This document shows positions 1-15,153 of a stretch of 64,000 nt of DNA, in pieces. The notes below the pieces were generated by a model. It did not search any database, was not told the origin of the DNA, and was given only the letters and a program-made list of their open reading frames with translations. A program made the translations under genes and the position numbers. The stretch is taken from positions 1,896,001 through 1,960,000 of the forward strand of contig JADJRG010000013.1 in NCBI GenBank assembly GCA_016712315.1, given 5' to 3'. Positions within the stretch are counted from its first letter, which is position 1; each line of letters begins with the position of its first letter. Source of the stretch: Nannocystis sp. (GTDB taxonomy: Bacteria; Myxococcota_A; Polyangia; Nannocystales; Nannocystaceae).

Positions 1-934
1 TGCGGACCCGGACGCCGGCGACCTGGGCCTCGTAGGTGCGGCTGGGGGCGCCGGACCAGCGGTAGACGTCGGTGGAGGTGCCGCCGATGTCGAGGCCGAT
101 GACGCTCCCTAAACCAAGGTCGCGGGCGATCTCGCCGACGGCGACGGCGCCGCCGGCAGGGCCCGAGAGGATCGCGTCGCGGCCGCGGAAGACGGCGGCG
201 TCGCACAAGGCGCCGCTCGATTGCATGAGCTGGAGGCGCGAGGGGCCGAGCTGGCCGCGGAGGCGCCTGAGGTGCCGGGTGAGCAGGGGGGTGAGGTAGG
301 CGTCGACGACGGTGGTCTCGGCGCGGGCGAGCAGGCCGATGGTGCCGGCGACCTCGTGCGAGAGGCTGATGTCGGCGCCAAAGCTCTCGCTGAAAAAATT
401 CGCGGCGAGCTCGGCGATCTGACGCTCGGCTCGGCCGTCGCGGTAGGCGTGCAAGAGCACGACGGCGAGGCTGGTGGCGCCGGCGCGCCGGAGCTGCTCC
501 AGGGCGGCGAGCGCGGCGGCGGGGTCGAGCGGGGTGAGCACGGCGCCGTCGGCGCTGAGGCGGTGATCGATCCCGACGGTGGCGATCGGTAAGGGGGCGG
601 GGCGCGTGATGTCGAGGGCGAAGAGGTCAGGGCGGGTCTGATCGCCGATCTCCAAGAGATCGACGAAGCCCCGGGTGATGATGAGACCGGTGGGCGCGCC
701 CTTGCGCTCGAGGAGTGCGTTGGTGGCGAGGGTGGTGCCCATACGGACCTCACACGGCGGGATCGGCTCGTCAGGGGCGAGGCCGAGGTGCTGGCGGATC
801 GCGGCGAGCGGGGCGTCGTCGCTGGCGAGCAGCTTGAGGGCGTGGAGGCGGCCGGTGGCGGGGTCCTTGGCGACGCAGTCGACGAAGGTGCCGCCGCGGT
901 CGATCCAAAATTGCCAGCGAGGGGCGCCGCTCAT
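1..934 (-). CDS. Hydantoinase/5-oxoprolinase family protein, N-terminal part (cut by window edge)
   Basis: The first 311 codons of a gene that runs off the left edge; it starts at the ATG whose complement lies at 932-934. The opening WQFWIDRGGTFVDCVA followed by a GRLHALKLLASDD stretch is the hallmark N-terminus of the hydantoinase A / 5-oxoprolinase family (an ASKHA-type ATP-binding fold). Further in, ILSGPAGGAVAVGEIA and IGLDIGGTSTDVY are the second nucleotide-binding motifs of the same family. Members hydrolyse 5-oxoproline or hydantoins with ATP in the cytoplasm. The DRGGTF form resembles the long single-chain 5-oxoprolinases of about 1200 residues, so most of the gene should lie outside the window. 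It is divergent from the deacetylase-like gene at 1013. The family is sure; the substrate is inferred. Confidence 0.88.
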   Translation of the reverse strand, partial: MSGAPRWQFWIDRGGTFVDCVAKDPATGRLHALKLLASDDAPLAAIRQHLGLAPDEPIPPCEVRMGTTLATNALLERKGAPTGLIITRGFVDLLEIGDQTRPDLFALDITRPAPLPIATVGIDHRLSADGAVLTPLDPAAALAALEQLRRAGATSLAVVLLHAYRDGRAERQIAELAANFFSESFGADISLSHEVAGTIGLLARAETTVVDAYLTPLLTRHLRRLRGQLGPSRLQLMQSSGALCDAAVFRGRDAILSGPAGGAVAVGEIARDLGLGSVIGLDIGGTSTDVYRWSGAPSRTYEAQVAGVRVR

Positions 935-1012
935 GCGGCGAGGGTAGCGCGCTCCGGCGCGAAGTGTGCGGGCGGCGGCGGCCGGGGGAGGGGTAGTATC
1001 GCGGCGTCTCGT

Positions 1013-2854
1013 ATGCAGGCGCTCCGTCGTCAGATCAACCGGCTGCGGGCGCTGCTCCGCGCGCCTCACGTGGACGTGGTGTACGGGCGAGCGTATCGCG
1101 CGGAGTGGTTCGGTATGCCCTTCGATGAGCAGCGCGGGGAGCGGATCTTGACGGCGCTGGCGTTCGAGGGGCTGCTGCGGCCTGCACAGATCCACGAGCC
1201 GGCGGCGGCGTCGTATCAGGCGCTCCGGCGGGTGCACTCGGATGAATACCTGGAGGCGCTGGGCGGCGCAGAGCGGATCGAGCGGATCTTCGGGGCGCCG
1301 CTGGATGAGCAGGCGCGGGAGCGAGTGACGGCGCTGCAGCGGGCGATGGTCGGCGGGACGATGCTAGCGACGCGGCTGGCGCTGCAGCACCAGGCGGTGA
1401 AGCAGGCGCGGCCGGTGATCAACGCGGGCGGCGGGCTGCATCACGCCGCCCGCGGCGGCGGCGGCGGCTTTTGTATGTTCAACGATGTGGCGGTGGCGAT
1501 CGCTCAGGCGCGGGCCGATGGTTTTGTAGGGAGAGCGCTGGTGATCGACCTGGATCTGCACGACGGCGACGGCACGCGCGAGATCTTCCGCGACGACGAG
1601 GGCGTGCACACGCTGTCGATCCACAACACGCACCTGCGCGACCCACGAGGCGCGCGCGCGGCGACGGCGGTGGCGTTGGGGACGAACGTGGAGGACGCGG
1701 CGTATCTCCGGGCGATCGACGAGCACGTGCCGCGGCTGCTGAGGGCGCACGATCCGGCGCTGATCTTCTATGTGGCAGGGACGGACCCGGCCTTCGATGA
1801 CACGATGGGCGACTGGCGGATCAGCGAAGAGGGGATCTTCGCGCGCGATCGGCGGGTGCTGGAGGCGTGCGCGGCGCTGGCGCCCTCAGCCGCGGTGGTG
1901 ATGACGCTGGCGGGCGGCTACGGGCCGCGGACGTGGCGCTATACGGCGCGTACGCTGGCGTGGTTGGCGAGCGGGCGCGACCGCTTCGTCGCGCCGAGCA
2001 ACGACGAGCTGACGCTGCGCCGCTATCGCAAGCTCGCGCGGCGGCTCGACCCGGCGCTGCTGACAGGGGATGACGATCCGGGGCTGATCCGCGAAGAAGA
2101 CATCTATCCGGGCTTCGCGGCGCCGTCTCGGCTCTTCTTAGGGTACTACTCGGCGGCCGGGCTGGAGCTGGCGCTCGAGCGTTACGGGCTGTTTGACCGG
2201 CTGCGCGACCGCGGGTTCACGGACCTGTCGTTCTCGGTGGTGACAGAGGACCCGGCGCGGCAGCGGCTGCGGATCGCCAACAAGCCGGCGAGCGGCGGCG
2301 GGCCTGAGGCGCTGGTGGAGCTGCAGGTGCACCGCGATCGCGGGGCGGTCGTTGACGCGGAGATGTTGGCGGTCGATTGGTTGCTGCTGCAAGATCCGCG
2401 GCGACCGTTCTCCGCGGCGGCGCCGCGGCTGCCAGGGCAGAAGCACCCGGGGCTGGGGCTGCTGATGGAGGTGGTGGGGCTGCTGGTGATCGCGTGCGAG
2501 CGGCTCGGCTTGGACGGGCTGGTGGTGGTGCCCTCGCACTACCACCTGGCGGTGCAGTGGCGTAAACGCCTGCGCTTCGTCGACCCCGCGGCGGAGGGGC
2601 GCTTCATCGCGCTGCAAGCGGCCCTGGCTGGCATGACCCTGGCGGCGGCGGCGGCGGCGCTGAGCAGCGGGCGCGTGTGGGATGAGGCGCTCGCTGAGCC
2701 GGTGCGCTACGTGCCCTCGCCGCTGATGCTGCCGCTCTCCGCGCGCTTGCTCGAGCGCTTGGCCAGCGAGCAGGCCGGCGATCAGGCGCGCCGGGCGGCG
2801 ACGCTGGCGGGGTTGCGCTATCGGCTGCTCCCTGGGACAGGTGCTGCGTCGTGA
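1013..2854 (+). CDS. Histone deacetylase-fold protein with extra C-terminal region
   Basis: 613 residues from the ATG at 1013. An upstream in-frame extension exists, but it is Gly/Ala/Arg-rich and overlaps the divergent neighbour, so I reject it. The first 330 or so residues form an arginase/deacetylase fold: His143-His144 in GGGLHHA (active-site pair), Asp179-Leu-Asp181-Leu-His183 with Asp181 and His183 as likely zinc ligands, Asp258 in GTDPAFDD as the third ligand, and Tyr303 in GGYG as the transition-state tyrosine. The usual second His of the DLDLHH motif is Asp184 here. Bacterial members act on acetylated lysines, polyamines or small molecules; the substrate cannot be told. Residues after about 340 form a 270-residue region that I do not recognise. 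The stop is followed by an AT-rich convergent spacer. Confidence 0.85.
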   Translation: MQALRRQINRLRALLRAPHVDVVYGRAYRAEWFGMPFDEQRGERILTALAFEGLLRPAQIHEPAAASYQALRRVHSDEYLEALGGAERIERIFGAPLDEQARERVTALQRAMVGGTMLATRLALQHQAVKQARPVINAGGGLHHAARGGGGGFCMFNDVAVAIAQARADGFVGRALVIDLDLHDGDGTREIFRDDEGVHTLSIHNTHLRDPRGARAATAVALGTNVEDAAYLRAIDEHVPRLLRAHDPALIFYVAGTDPAFDDTMGDWRISEEGIFARDRRVLEACAALAPSAAVVMTLAGGYGPRTWRYTARTLAWLASGRDRFVAPSNDELTLRRYRKLARRLDPALLTGDDDPGLIREEDIYPGFAAPSRLFLGYYSAAGLELALERYGLFDRLRDRGFTDLSFSVVTEDPARQRLRIANKPASGGGPEALVELQVHRDRGAVVDAEMLAVDWLLLQDPRRPFSAAAPRLPGQKHPGLGLLMEVVGLLVIACERLGLDGLVVVPSHYHLAVQWRKRLRFVDPAAEGRFIALQAALAGMTLAAAAAALSSGRVWDEALAEPVRYVPSPLMLPLSARLLERLASEQAGDQARRAATLAGLRYRLLPGTGAAS

Positions 2855-2895
2855 CGCCGGCGTGAGGAGTCCTCTGGGCGCGCCGCACCAGCGGT

Positions 2896-2921
2896 GAATA
2901 AATTTTCTCTGCTTAAAAAAA

Positions 2922-2926
<5 letters not shown>
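2896..2926. terminator. AT-rich convergent spacer, possible bidirectional terminator
   Basis: A run of almost only A and T between two converging genes in otherwise very GC-rich DNA. It contains the inverted repeat AATTTT (2901-2906) and AAAATT (2918-2923). It would place U-rich RNA at the end of either transcript. The stop codon of the kinase gene lies inside it. The function is inferred from position and composition only. Confidence 0.4.
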
Positions 2927-5807
<2,881 letters not shown>

Positions 5808-6013
5808 CGCGCGAGTGTACTGAGGTCTAGGTCGGCGTGTGCGCGCGCGTTCGCGCGAGGAGCCGCGAATACGCGCGCTCGCCTCGCTCCTCCTGAGAGG
5901 TGAGGAGATGAGGGTGCTTCGATGCAGGTCTAAAGGACAGGTCGATGCGAGCCGGCGGGCCGCCTCGGCTCGTGGTTTTGTCGGCGCGGTGGTCGCCGTG
6001 AGATGTTGCCGGT

Positions 6014-7003
6014 GTGATGAGAAGTACCGACGCGCTCCTCCACCAACTGAAGCAGCTCGGCGCCGATCTGGAGGCGCTGATCGGCCAGCTCGCGCGGGTC
6101 GATGAGGCGCTCGAGGTGGCGCTGAAGGCGTCGCTGATCAGCAAGAAGATCGCGGAGCTGGTCGCGCAGCTCTACGACCTGCTGGCGGCGGCGCACGCGG
6201 TGTTGATGGCGCTGGGCAAGGTGCCCTACGTGAACGTGGTCGCCGAGCCGCTGGCGCAGGTGGTGGGCAAGATCAAGGACGCGGTGCGGCCGGTGAAGGA
6301 GCAGCTCGAGCGGCTGGAGTCGGCGATCGCGCCGCTGCGCAAGAAGCTGCAGGAGGCGCTGGGGCCGCTGCGGGCGGTGACGCGGCCGATCCGACAGCTC
6401 GGTGAATTCGTGGCGAACGAGCTGGGGCAGCTCGAGCGGGCGGCGAGCGCGGCGTCATCGCTGCCCGAGAGCCGCTTCAAGCGGGCGCAGCAGGCTCGGC
6501 TAGAGGAGGTCTCGGAGAAGATCGCGGGGGCGATCGCGCCGACGATCGCGCTGCTCAAGGAGCTGCGTAAGGTCTTCGACGCGATGATGCCGGAGATCGC
6601 GGCGGCGCTCGACGCGAGCCGAGGGCTGGTCGAGGCGGCGAGGTTGATCACGGACTTGATCGGCGACGTGGAAGAGGTGAGCGAGGACGCGTCGAGCTTG
6701 AACTCGCTGCTCGACCAGAAGATCGTCGGGGATCAGACGGCGCGGCAGATCGTCAGCATGATCGGCGGGATCCCGGAGGAGCTGATGAAGCCGGTGATGG
6801 ACGCGCTGGCGGAGCCGCTGCGCGCGCTGAAGGAGGCGATGGGGATCAGGCTGCCGGATCCGCTGACGATGATCGCGGGGTTTGAGGCGCTAAAGCGCCG
6901 CCTCGACGGGGTCAAGGAGGCGCTCGACGCGAACGCGCCGCGGCTGCAGCAGCTCGGCGATAAGGGGGGCCTGGAGAAGACCTTGGGGGCGATCGCGCCT
7001 TGA
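6014..7003 (+). CDS. Uncharacterised helical protein
   Basis: Up to 329 residues; adjacent starts are GTG at 6014 and ATG at 6017, and I cannot choose between them. The protein is rich in Ala, Leu, Glu, Lys and Arg with heptad-like spacing through most of its length, including the stretches HQLKQLGADLEALIGQLARV and VKEQLERLESAIAPLRKKL, so long amphipathic helices or a coiled-coil bundle are likely. I see no signal peptide, no clear membrane span and no catalytic motif. It is transcribed divergently from the kinase at 5807 across 206 bases and converges on the Lhr-type helicase. I do not recognise the family. Real coding status is supported by the strong G/C third-position bias and by the absence of a better frame. 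Confidence 0.75.
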   Translation: MMRSTDALLHQLKQLGADLEALIGQLARVDEALEVALKASLISKKIAELVAQLYDLLAAAHAVLMALGKVPYVNVVAEPLAQVVGKIKDAVRPVKEQLERLESAIAPLRKKLQEALGPLRAVTRPIRQLGEFVANELGQLERAASAASSLPESRFKRAQQARLEEVSEKIAGAIAPTIALLKELRKVFDAMMPEIAAALDASRGLVEAARLITDLIGDVEEVSEDASSLNSLLDQKIVGDQTARQIVSMIGGIPEELMKPVMDALAEPLRALKEAMGIRLPDPLTMIAGFEALKRRLDGVKEALDANAPRLQQLGDKGGLEKTLGAIAP

Positions 7004-7014
7004 GCGTCTGCCAA

Positions 7015-7028
7015 AAATAAAATTATTT
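7015..7028. terminator. A/T-only inverted repeat between convergent genes
   Basis: AAATAA at 7015-7020, two bases, then TTATTT at 7023-7028: a perfect A/T-only palindrome in the 39-base gap between the stops at 7003 (plus) and 7043 (minus). It resembles the spacer at 2896-2926. A bidirectional transcription end is a reasonable inference; the stem is weak, so it is not a classical GC-rich intrinsic terminator. Confidence 0.4.
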
Positions 7029-7042
7029 CATCGAGGTTGAAG

Positions 7043-11383
<4,341 letters not shown>

Positions 11384-11442
11384 TGTTTGATGACAGCGTT
11401 CCAGGCTCACGCGGGGGCGAGGATCAGGCGTATCGTCGCCGA

Positions 11443-11769
11443 ATGCTCCAGACAACCGGATCAAACCACCGCTGGGTTCACGGATTCACGCTCACCGTCG
11501 CGGCCGCGATGATGACGATCGGCCTCGGCGCTTGCGGCGCCGAAGAGGCGAGCGCGATGACGAAGTTCGCCGACCAGATGTGCGCCTGTAAGGACGTCGC
11601 CTGCGCGGAGAAGCTGTTCCCCGAGATCGAGAAGATGTCGGCGGCGAATGAGGGCAAGGAGGTGGTCGCGGCGGTCGCCGAGAAGTACAACCGCGAGCTC
11701 GACCGCACGCAGAAGTGCTACGACAAGCTGCACGAGGACGCCGAGAAGACCGAGGCGGCGCCGCAGTAG
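11443..11769 (+). CDS. Small probable lipoprotein
   Basis: 108 residues from the ATG at 11443. An N-terminal hydrophobic stretch (about 15-30) ends in the lipobox IGLGAC with Cys31 as the lipidation site, so it should be anchored in the envelope. The mature part is short, charged and helical, with three further cysteines (in MCACKDVACAE and KCYDKL) that could form a disulphide-stapled pair of helices. A longer upstream start would place the signal peptide far from the N-terminus and is rejected. The gene is divergent from the helicase and its stop lies 11 bases from the permease stop. The family is not recognised. Confidence 0.72.
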   Translation: MLQTTGSNHRWVHGFTLTVAAAMMTIGLGACGAEEASAMTKFADQMCACKDVACAEKLFPEIEKMSAANEGKEVVAAVAEKYNRELDRTQKCYDKLHEDAEKTEAAPQ

Positions 11770-11780
11770 CGGCCGCGCGG

Positions 11781-13187
11781 CTAAGACTGGCGGGCCGCGG
11801 CGAGCTCGCGCTCGCGGTCGCGTCGGGCGAGGAAGATCGCGTGCACGGCGAGGGCGATGAGGAACCAACCGACCGCTAAGAGCACGGAGAGGTCGCGCTC
11901 CAGGATGAGCACGACCAGCACGAGGGCGCTCGAGCTGGCGTAGAGGAGCGGCGCGAGCGGGTAGAGGGCAGAAGGGAGGCGGTAGGGGCGGTGGATCGCG
12001 GGCAGGCGGCGGCGCAGGACCACGACGGCGAGCACGGTGAGGGTGCCGCTGAGCAGCATGGCGCAGGAGGCGTAGCCGAGGAGCTGCTCGAAGGAGCGAG
12101 TGGCGATCAGGACCAGCGCGAGCGCGGCCTGGACCCACAGCGCGACGACGGGGGTGCCGAAGCGGCGATCGAGGGCGGCGGCCTTGGGCGGGCAGTGGCC
12201 GCCTTCAGCCATCGCGAAGCCGATCCGTGAGCCGGTGAGCACGGTGCCGTTGATCGAGCCGAGCATGGCGAGGGCGATGAGGGTGGTCACGGCGATCACG
12301 CCGGCGGCGCCGAAGAGCTGGCGGGCCGCGGCGGTGCCCGCCTCGCCGGCCGAGGCGAGCTCCTCGAGCGGGAAGATCGAGAGGAAGCCGGCGCAGAGGA
12401 CCATGTAAAAGATGACGACGAGGCCGGTGCCGCCGAGCACCGCGCGGGGGAGGTTGCGGCCAGGGGCGCGGATCTCCGAGCCGATGTAGATCGCGGCGTT
12501 CCAGCCGGAGTAGGCGAAGTAGACCGGCAGATACGCGCGCGCCCAGGCGCCGATCGCGGGGGGCGGGTGCAGCTCGCCGTGGGCGAGCCAGCCGCCGAGG
12601 CTGTCGACGCCGATCCCGCCGACGAGCGCGAGGCTGGCGATGAAGAGCACGACCAACGGGGCGCTGGTGAGCAGGAGCTGGGCGCGCCCCGAGACGACGA
12701 CGCCGACGTGGTTGAGGGCGGTGAGCCCGACCACGATGACCGCGCCCCAAAAGACGGGGGCGTCGAGGGTGAGGGGGCCGAGCTCGACCGTGCGCGCGAA
12801 GTCCTCGCCGAGGAGCACGGGGAGCTGGTAGCTGGCGACGCCGACGGCCATCGCGGCGAGCGAGCCAGGGAAGGTCGCGAGGAGCTGCAGCCAGCCGGCG
12901 GAGAAGGCGATACCTGGCCCATAAGCCAGGCGAAGGTAGGGGTAGTCGCCGCCCGCCTGCGGCAGCATGGCGCCGAGCTCGGCGACGCAGAGGGCGCCGC
13001 ACAGCGCCGCGAGCCCGCCGATCAGCCAGATCAACAAGAAATAGCCGGGGCCGGTGAGCTCGGCGGCGACGGCCGCGGGGGCGAGGAAGATCCCGATCCC
13101 CAACATCGAGCCGGCGACGACCGCGACGGCCGGCGCGAGGCCCAGGCTGCGATCGCCAGCGACGGCGCTCTCGAGCTCGGTGGCCAT
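11781..13187 (-). CDS. APC-family amino acid permease
   Basis: 468 residues from the ATG at 13187; an upstream in-frame start at 13238 would add a non-conserved leader. Opening helix 1 carries the family signature VAGSMLGIGIFLAPAAVA, the unwound substrate-binding helix of the amino acid-polyamine-organocation superfamily. About 12 hydrophobic segments follow, with the FAYSGWNAAIYIGSEIR block of helix 6 typical of amino acid exchangers. It should sit in the inner membrane and import or exchange an amino acid or polyamine; the substrate cannot be read from the sequence. It stands alone on the minus strand, divergent from the deoxyhypusine-synthase-like gene. A polyamine substrate would fit that neighbour, but this is only a guess. 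Confidence 0.85.
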   Translation of the reverse strand: MATELESAVAGDRSLGLAPAVAVVAGSMLGIGIFLAPAAVAAELTGPGYFLLIWLIGGLAALCGALCVAELGAMLPQAGGDYPYLRLAYGPGIAFSAGWLQLLATFPGSLAAMAVGVASYQLPVLLGEDFARTVELGPLTLDAPVFWGAVIVVGLTALNHVGVVVSGRAQLLLTSAPLVVLFIASLALVGGIGVDSLGGWLAHGELHPPPAIGAWARAYLPVYFAYSGWNAAIYIGSEIRAPGRNLPRAVLGGTGLVVIFYMVLCAGFLSIFPLEELASAGEAGTAAARQLFGAAGVIAVTTLIALAMLGSINGTVLTGSRIGFAMAEGGHCPPKAAALDRRFGTPVVALWVQAALALVLIATRSFEQLLGYASCAMLLSGTLTVLAVVVLRRRLPAIHRPYRLPSALYPLAPLLYASSSALVLVVLILERDLSVLLAVGWFLIALAVHAIFLARRDRERELAAARQS

Positions 13188-13317
13188 CAGCGGCGCGCAG
13201 CCTACCAGCGGGCGCCCGAGGCCGCCAAAACGCCGCATTCGCCGACCCGGGGGCTCGCCGACGAATCGCCGCGGCGGCCGCTTTTTTGTCTTTTTTTATT
13301 TAAACTCCGCGGGCTCC

Positions 13318-14295
13318 ATGAACGCCCGCCCGATCTCTGAGTTCATCCGCCGCCACTACCGCCACTTCAACGCCGCGTCGTTGGTCGACGCCGCCGAGGC
13401 CTACAAGGTCCACGTGGAGGCGGGGCGGCCGATGCTGATGTGCCTCGCGGGGGCGATGAGCACGGCGGAGCTGGGGCTGAGCCTGGCGGAGATGATCCGG
13501 GCCGGGAAGGTGCACGCGATCTGCTGCACCGGCGCGAATTTGGAGGAGGACATCTTCAACCTGGTCGCGCACAGCCACTACGAGCGGCTCCCCAACTACC
13601 GCACGCTCACCAAGGCCGACGAGCTCGCGCTCTACGAGCGCCACTTGAACCGCGTCACCGACACGTGCATCCCCGAGCACGAGGCGATGCGCCGGATCGA
13701 GGACGCCGTGCTCGCCGAGTGGCAGGCGGCCGACCAGGCGGGCGCGCGCTACTTCCCGCACGAGTTCATGTACCGGCTGATCCGCTCAGGTGTCCTCAAG
13801 GACAGCTACGAGATCGACCCGAAGGACTCGTGGTTGATCGCGGCGGCGGAGAAGGACTTGCCGATCTTCACGCCGGGCTGGGAGGACTCGACGCTGGGCA
13901 ACATGTACGCGGCGCACGTGATGGCCGGCGACGTGAAGAACGTGCACACGGTGCGCACAGGGATCGAGTACATGATCGAGCTGGCGCGCTGGTATATGGC
14001 GACGGCGCCGGCCGGGGCGATCGGGTTCTTCCAGATCGGCGGCGGGATCGCGGGTGACTTCCCGATCTGCGTGGTGCCGATGCTGCACCAAGACCTGCGC
14101 CGCCCGGATGTGCCGCTGTGGGGCTACTTCTGTCAGATCTCGGACTCGACGACCTCGTACGGTTCGTACTCGGGGGCGGTGCCGGGCGAGAAGATCACGT
14201 GGGGCAAGCTGGGTGTCGAGACCCCGTCGTTTATCATCGAGTCCGACGCGACGATCGTCGCGCCGCTGATCTTCGCCCACGTGCTCGGCTGGTGA
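13318..14295 (+). CDS. Deoxyhypusine synthase family protein
   Basis: 325 residues from the ATG at 13318; a longer in-frame start overlaps the divergent permease gene and is rejected. The family is recognised from CCTGANLEEDIFNLVAHSHY, IFTPGWEDSTLGNMYAAHV and FFQIGGGIAGDFPICVVP. The sequence PGEKITWGKLG carries Lys297 at the position of the lysine that forms the enzyme-butylamine intermediate in eukaryotic deoxyhypusine synthase, so the enzyme should be able to move an aminobutyl group from spermidine. Bacteria normally lack the eIF5A substrate; bacterial homologues have been linked to polyamine chemistry such as homospermidine formation. The gene follows a T-rich stretch (13281-13305) and its stop is separated by a single base from that of dapB on the other strand. 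Confidence 0.88.
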   Translation: MNARPISEFIRRHYRHFNAASLVDAAEAYKVHVEAGRPMLMCLAGAMSTAELGLSLAEMIRAGKVHAICCTGANLEEDIFNLVAHSHYERLPNYRTLTKADELALYERHLNRVTDTCIPEHEAMRRIEDAVLAEWQAADQAGARYFPHEFMYRLIRSGVLKDSYEIDPKDSWLIAAAEKDLPIFTPGWEDSTLGNMYAAHVMAGDVKNVHTVRTGIEYMIELARWYMATAPAGAIGFFQIGGGIAGDFPICVVPMLHQDLRRPDVPLWGYFCQISDSTTSYGSYSGAVPGEKITWGKLGVETPSFIIESDATIVAPLIFAHVLGW

Positions 14296-14296
14296 C

Positions 14297-15112
14297 CTAG
14301 AGCGCCCCGAGGCCGAGCACGTCGGCCATGTTGTAAAGGCCAGGTGGTTGCGCCTCCACCCAACGCGCGGCCCGCAGGGCGCCGCGGGCGAAGATCGCGC
14401 GGTCGTGGGCGCGGTGGCTGAGCTCGAGGCGCTCGCCGTCGGCGAGGAAGAGCAGGGTGTGCTCGCCGACCGAGTCGCCTCCGCGGATCGCGGCGACGCC
14501 GATCTCGCCGTCCTCGCGGGGCCGCGTGGCGTCACCGCGATCGGTGCGCAGGACCTCCGCGAGGCTGCGCCCGGTCGACTTGGCGACGGTCTTGGCGAGG
14601 CGCAGGGCGGTCCCGGAGGGGGCGTCGCGCTTGTGTTTGTGGTGGATCTCGATCAGCTCGGCGTCCCAGGTGTCGCCGAGGGCGCGGGCGGCGAGACCGG
14701 CGAGGCGGGTGAGCAGGGCGACTCCGACGCTGAAATTGGCGTCGCTGACGATCGCGATCTCGCGCGAGGCCTCGTCCAATAGGGCCCTGGTGGCCGCGGT
14801 GAGGCCGGTGGTGCCGAGCACGAGGGGAGCGCCCGCGGCGACGCAGCGGCGGACGTTGGCCTCGGTGGCGAGCGGCAGCGAGAAGTCGATGACCACGTTG
14901 CCCCGGCGCGGCTCCAGGTCATCCGTGACGAGGACGCCGACCTCGACGCTGCCCGCGATCCGGCCGGCGTCTTGGCCGCGTCCAGGGCCGCCAGAGCGAT
15001 CGACGGCGCCCAAGAGGACGTGGTGATCGCTGGCGATGACCTCGCGGATCAAGGCCTTTCCCATGCGGCCGCGGGCGCCGACGATGACGATCGAGGTGAT
15101 GTGGTCGCTCAT
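14297..15112 (-). CDS. dapB: 4-hydroxy-tetrahydrodipicolinate reductase
   Basis: 271 residues. The start ATG at 15112 is preceded by GGAG seven bases upstream. The N-terminal nucleotide-binding motif VGARGRMG, the central FSLPLATEANV and LGTTGL blocks, and the catalytic segment EIHHKHKRDAPSGTAL (the two His and the Lys that binds the substrate) identify DapB. It reduces hydroxy-tetrahydrodipicolinate with NAD(P)H, the second committed step toward diaminopimelate and lysine. The usual length is about 270 residues. It is the last gene of the ribF - TPR-like protein - dapA - dapB operon, 41 bases after dapA, and converges on the deoxyhypusine-synthase-like gene. Confidence 0.95.
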   Translation of the reverse strand: MSDHITSIVIVGARGRMGKALIREVIASDHHVLLGAVDRSGGPGRGQDAGRIAGSVEVGVLVTDDLEPRRGNVVIDFSLPLATEANVRRCVAAGAPLVLGTTGLTAATRALLDEASREIAIVSDANFSVGVALLTRLAGLAARALGDTWDAELIEIHHKHKRDAPSGTALRLAKTVAKSTGRSLAEVLRTDRGDATRPREDGEIGVAAIRGGDSVGEHTLLFLADGERLELSHRAHDRAIFARGALRAARWVEAQPPGLYNMADVLGLGAL

Positions 15113-15153
15113 GGTGCTCCTTCTCTTTTTTGTCTCTCTACAAGGACGTCGGC

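Noticed and set aside
788..1012. An N-terminal extension of the deacetylase-like gene from 788
   Set aside because: It overlaps the divergent hydantoinase gene and is Gly/Arg/Ala-rich without family features.
11384..11464. A longer Lhr start at 11464
   Set aside because: It would overlap the signal peptide of the divergent lipoprotein gene, and the extra 27 residues are not conserved in the family.
13281..13305. T-rich run before the deoxyhypusine-synthase-like gene as a terminator
   Set aside because: No plus-strand gene lies upstream to terminate, and the permease starts on the other strand. It more likely belongs to the promoter region, but clear -35/-10 boxes are not visible.
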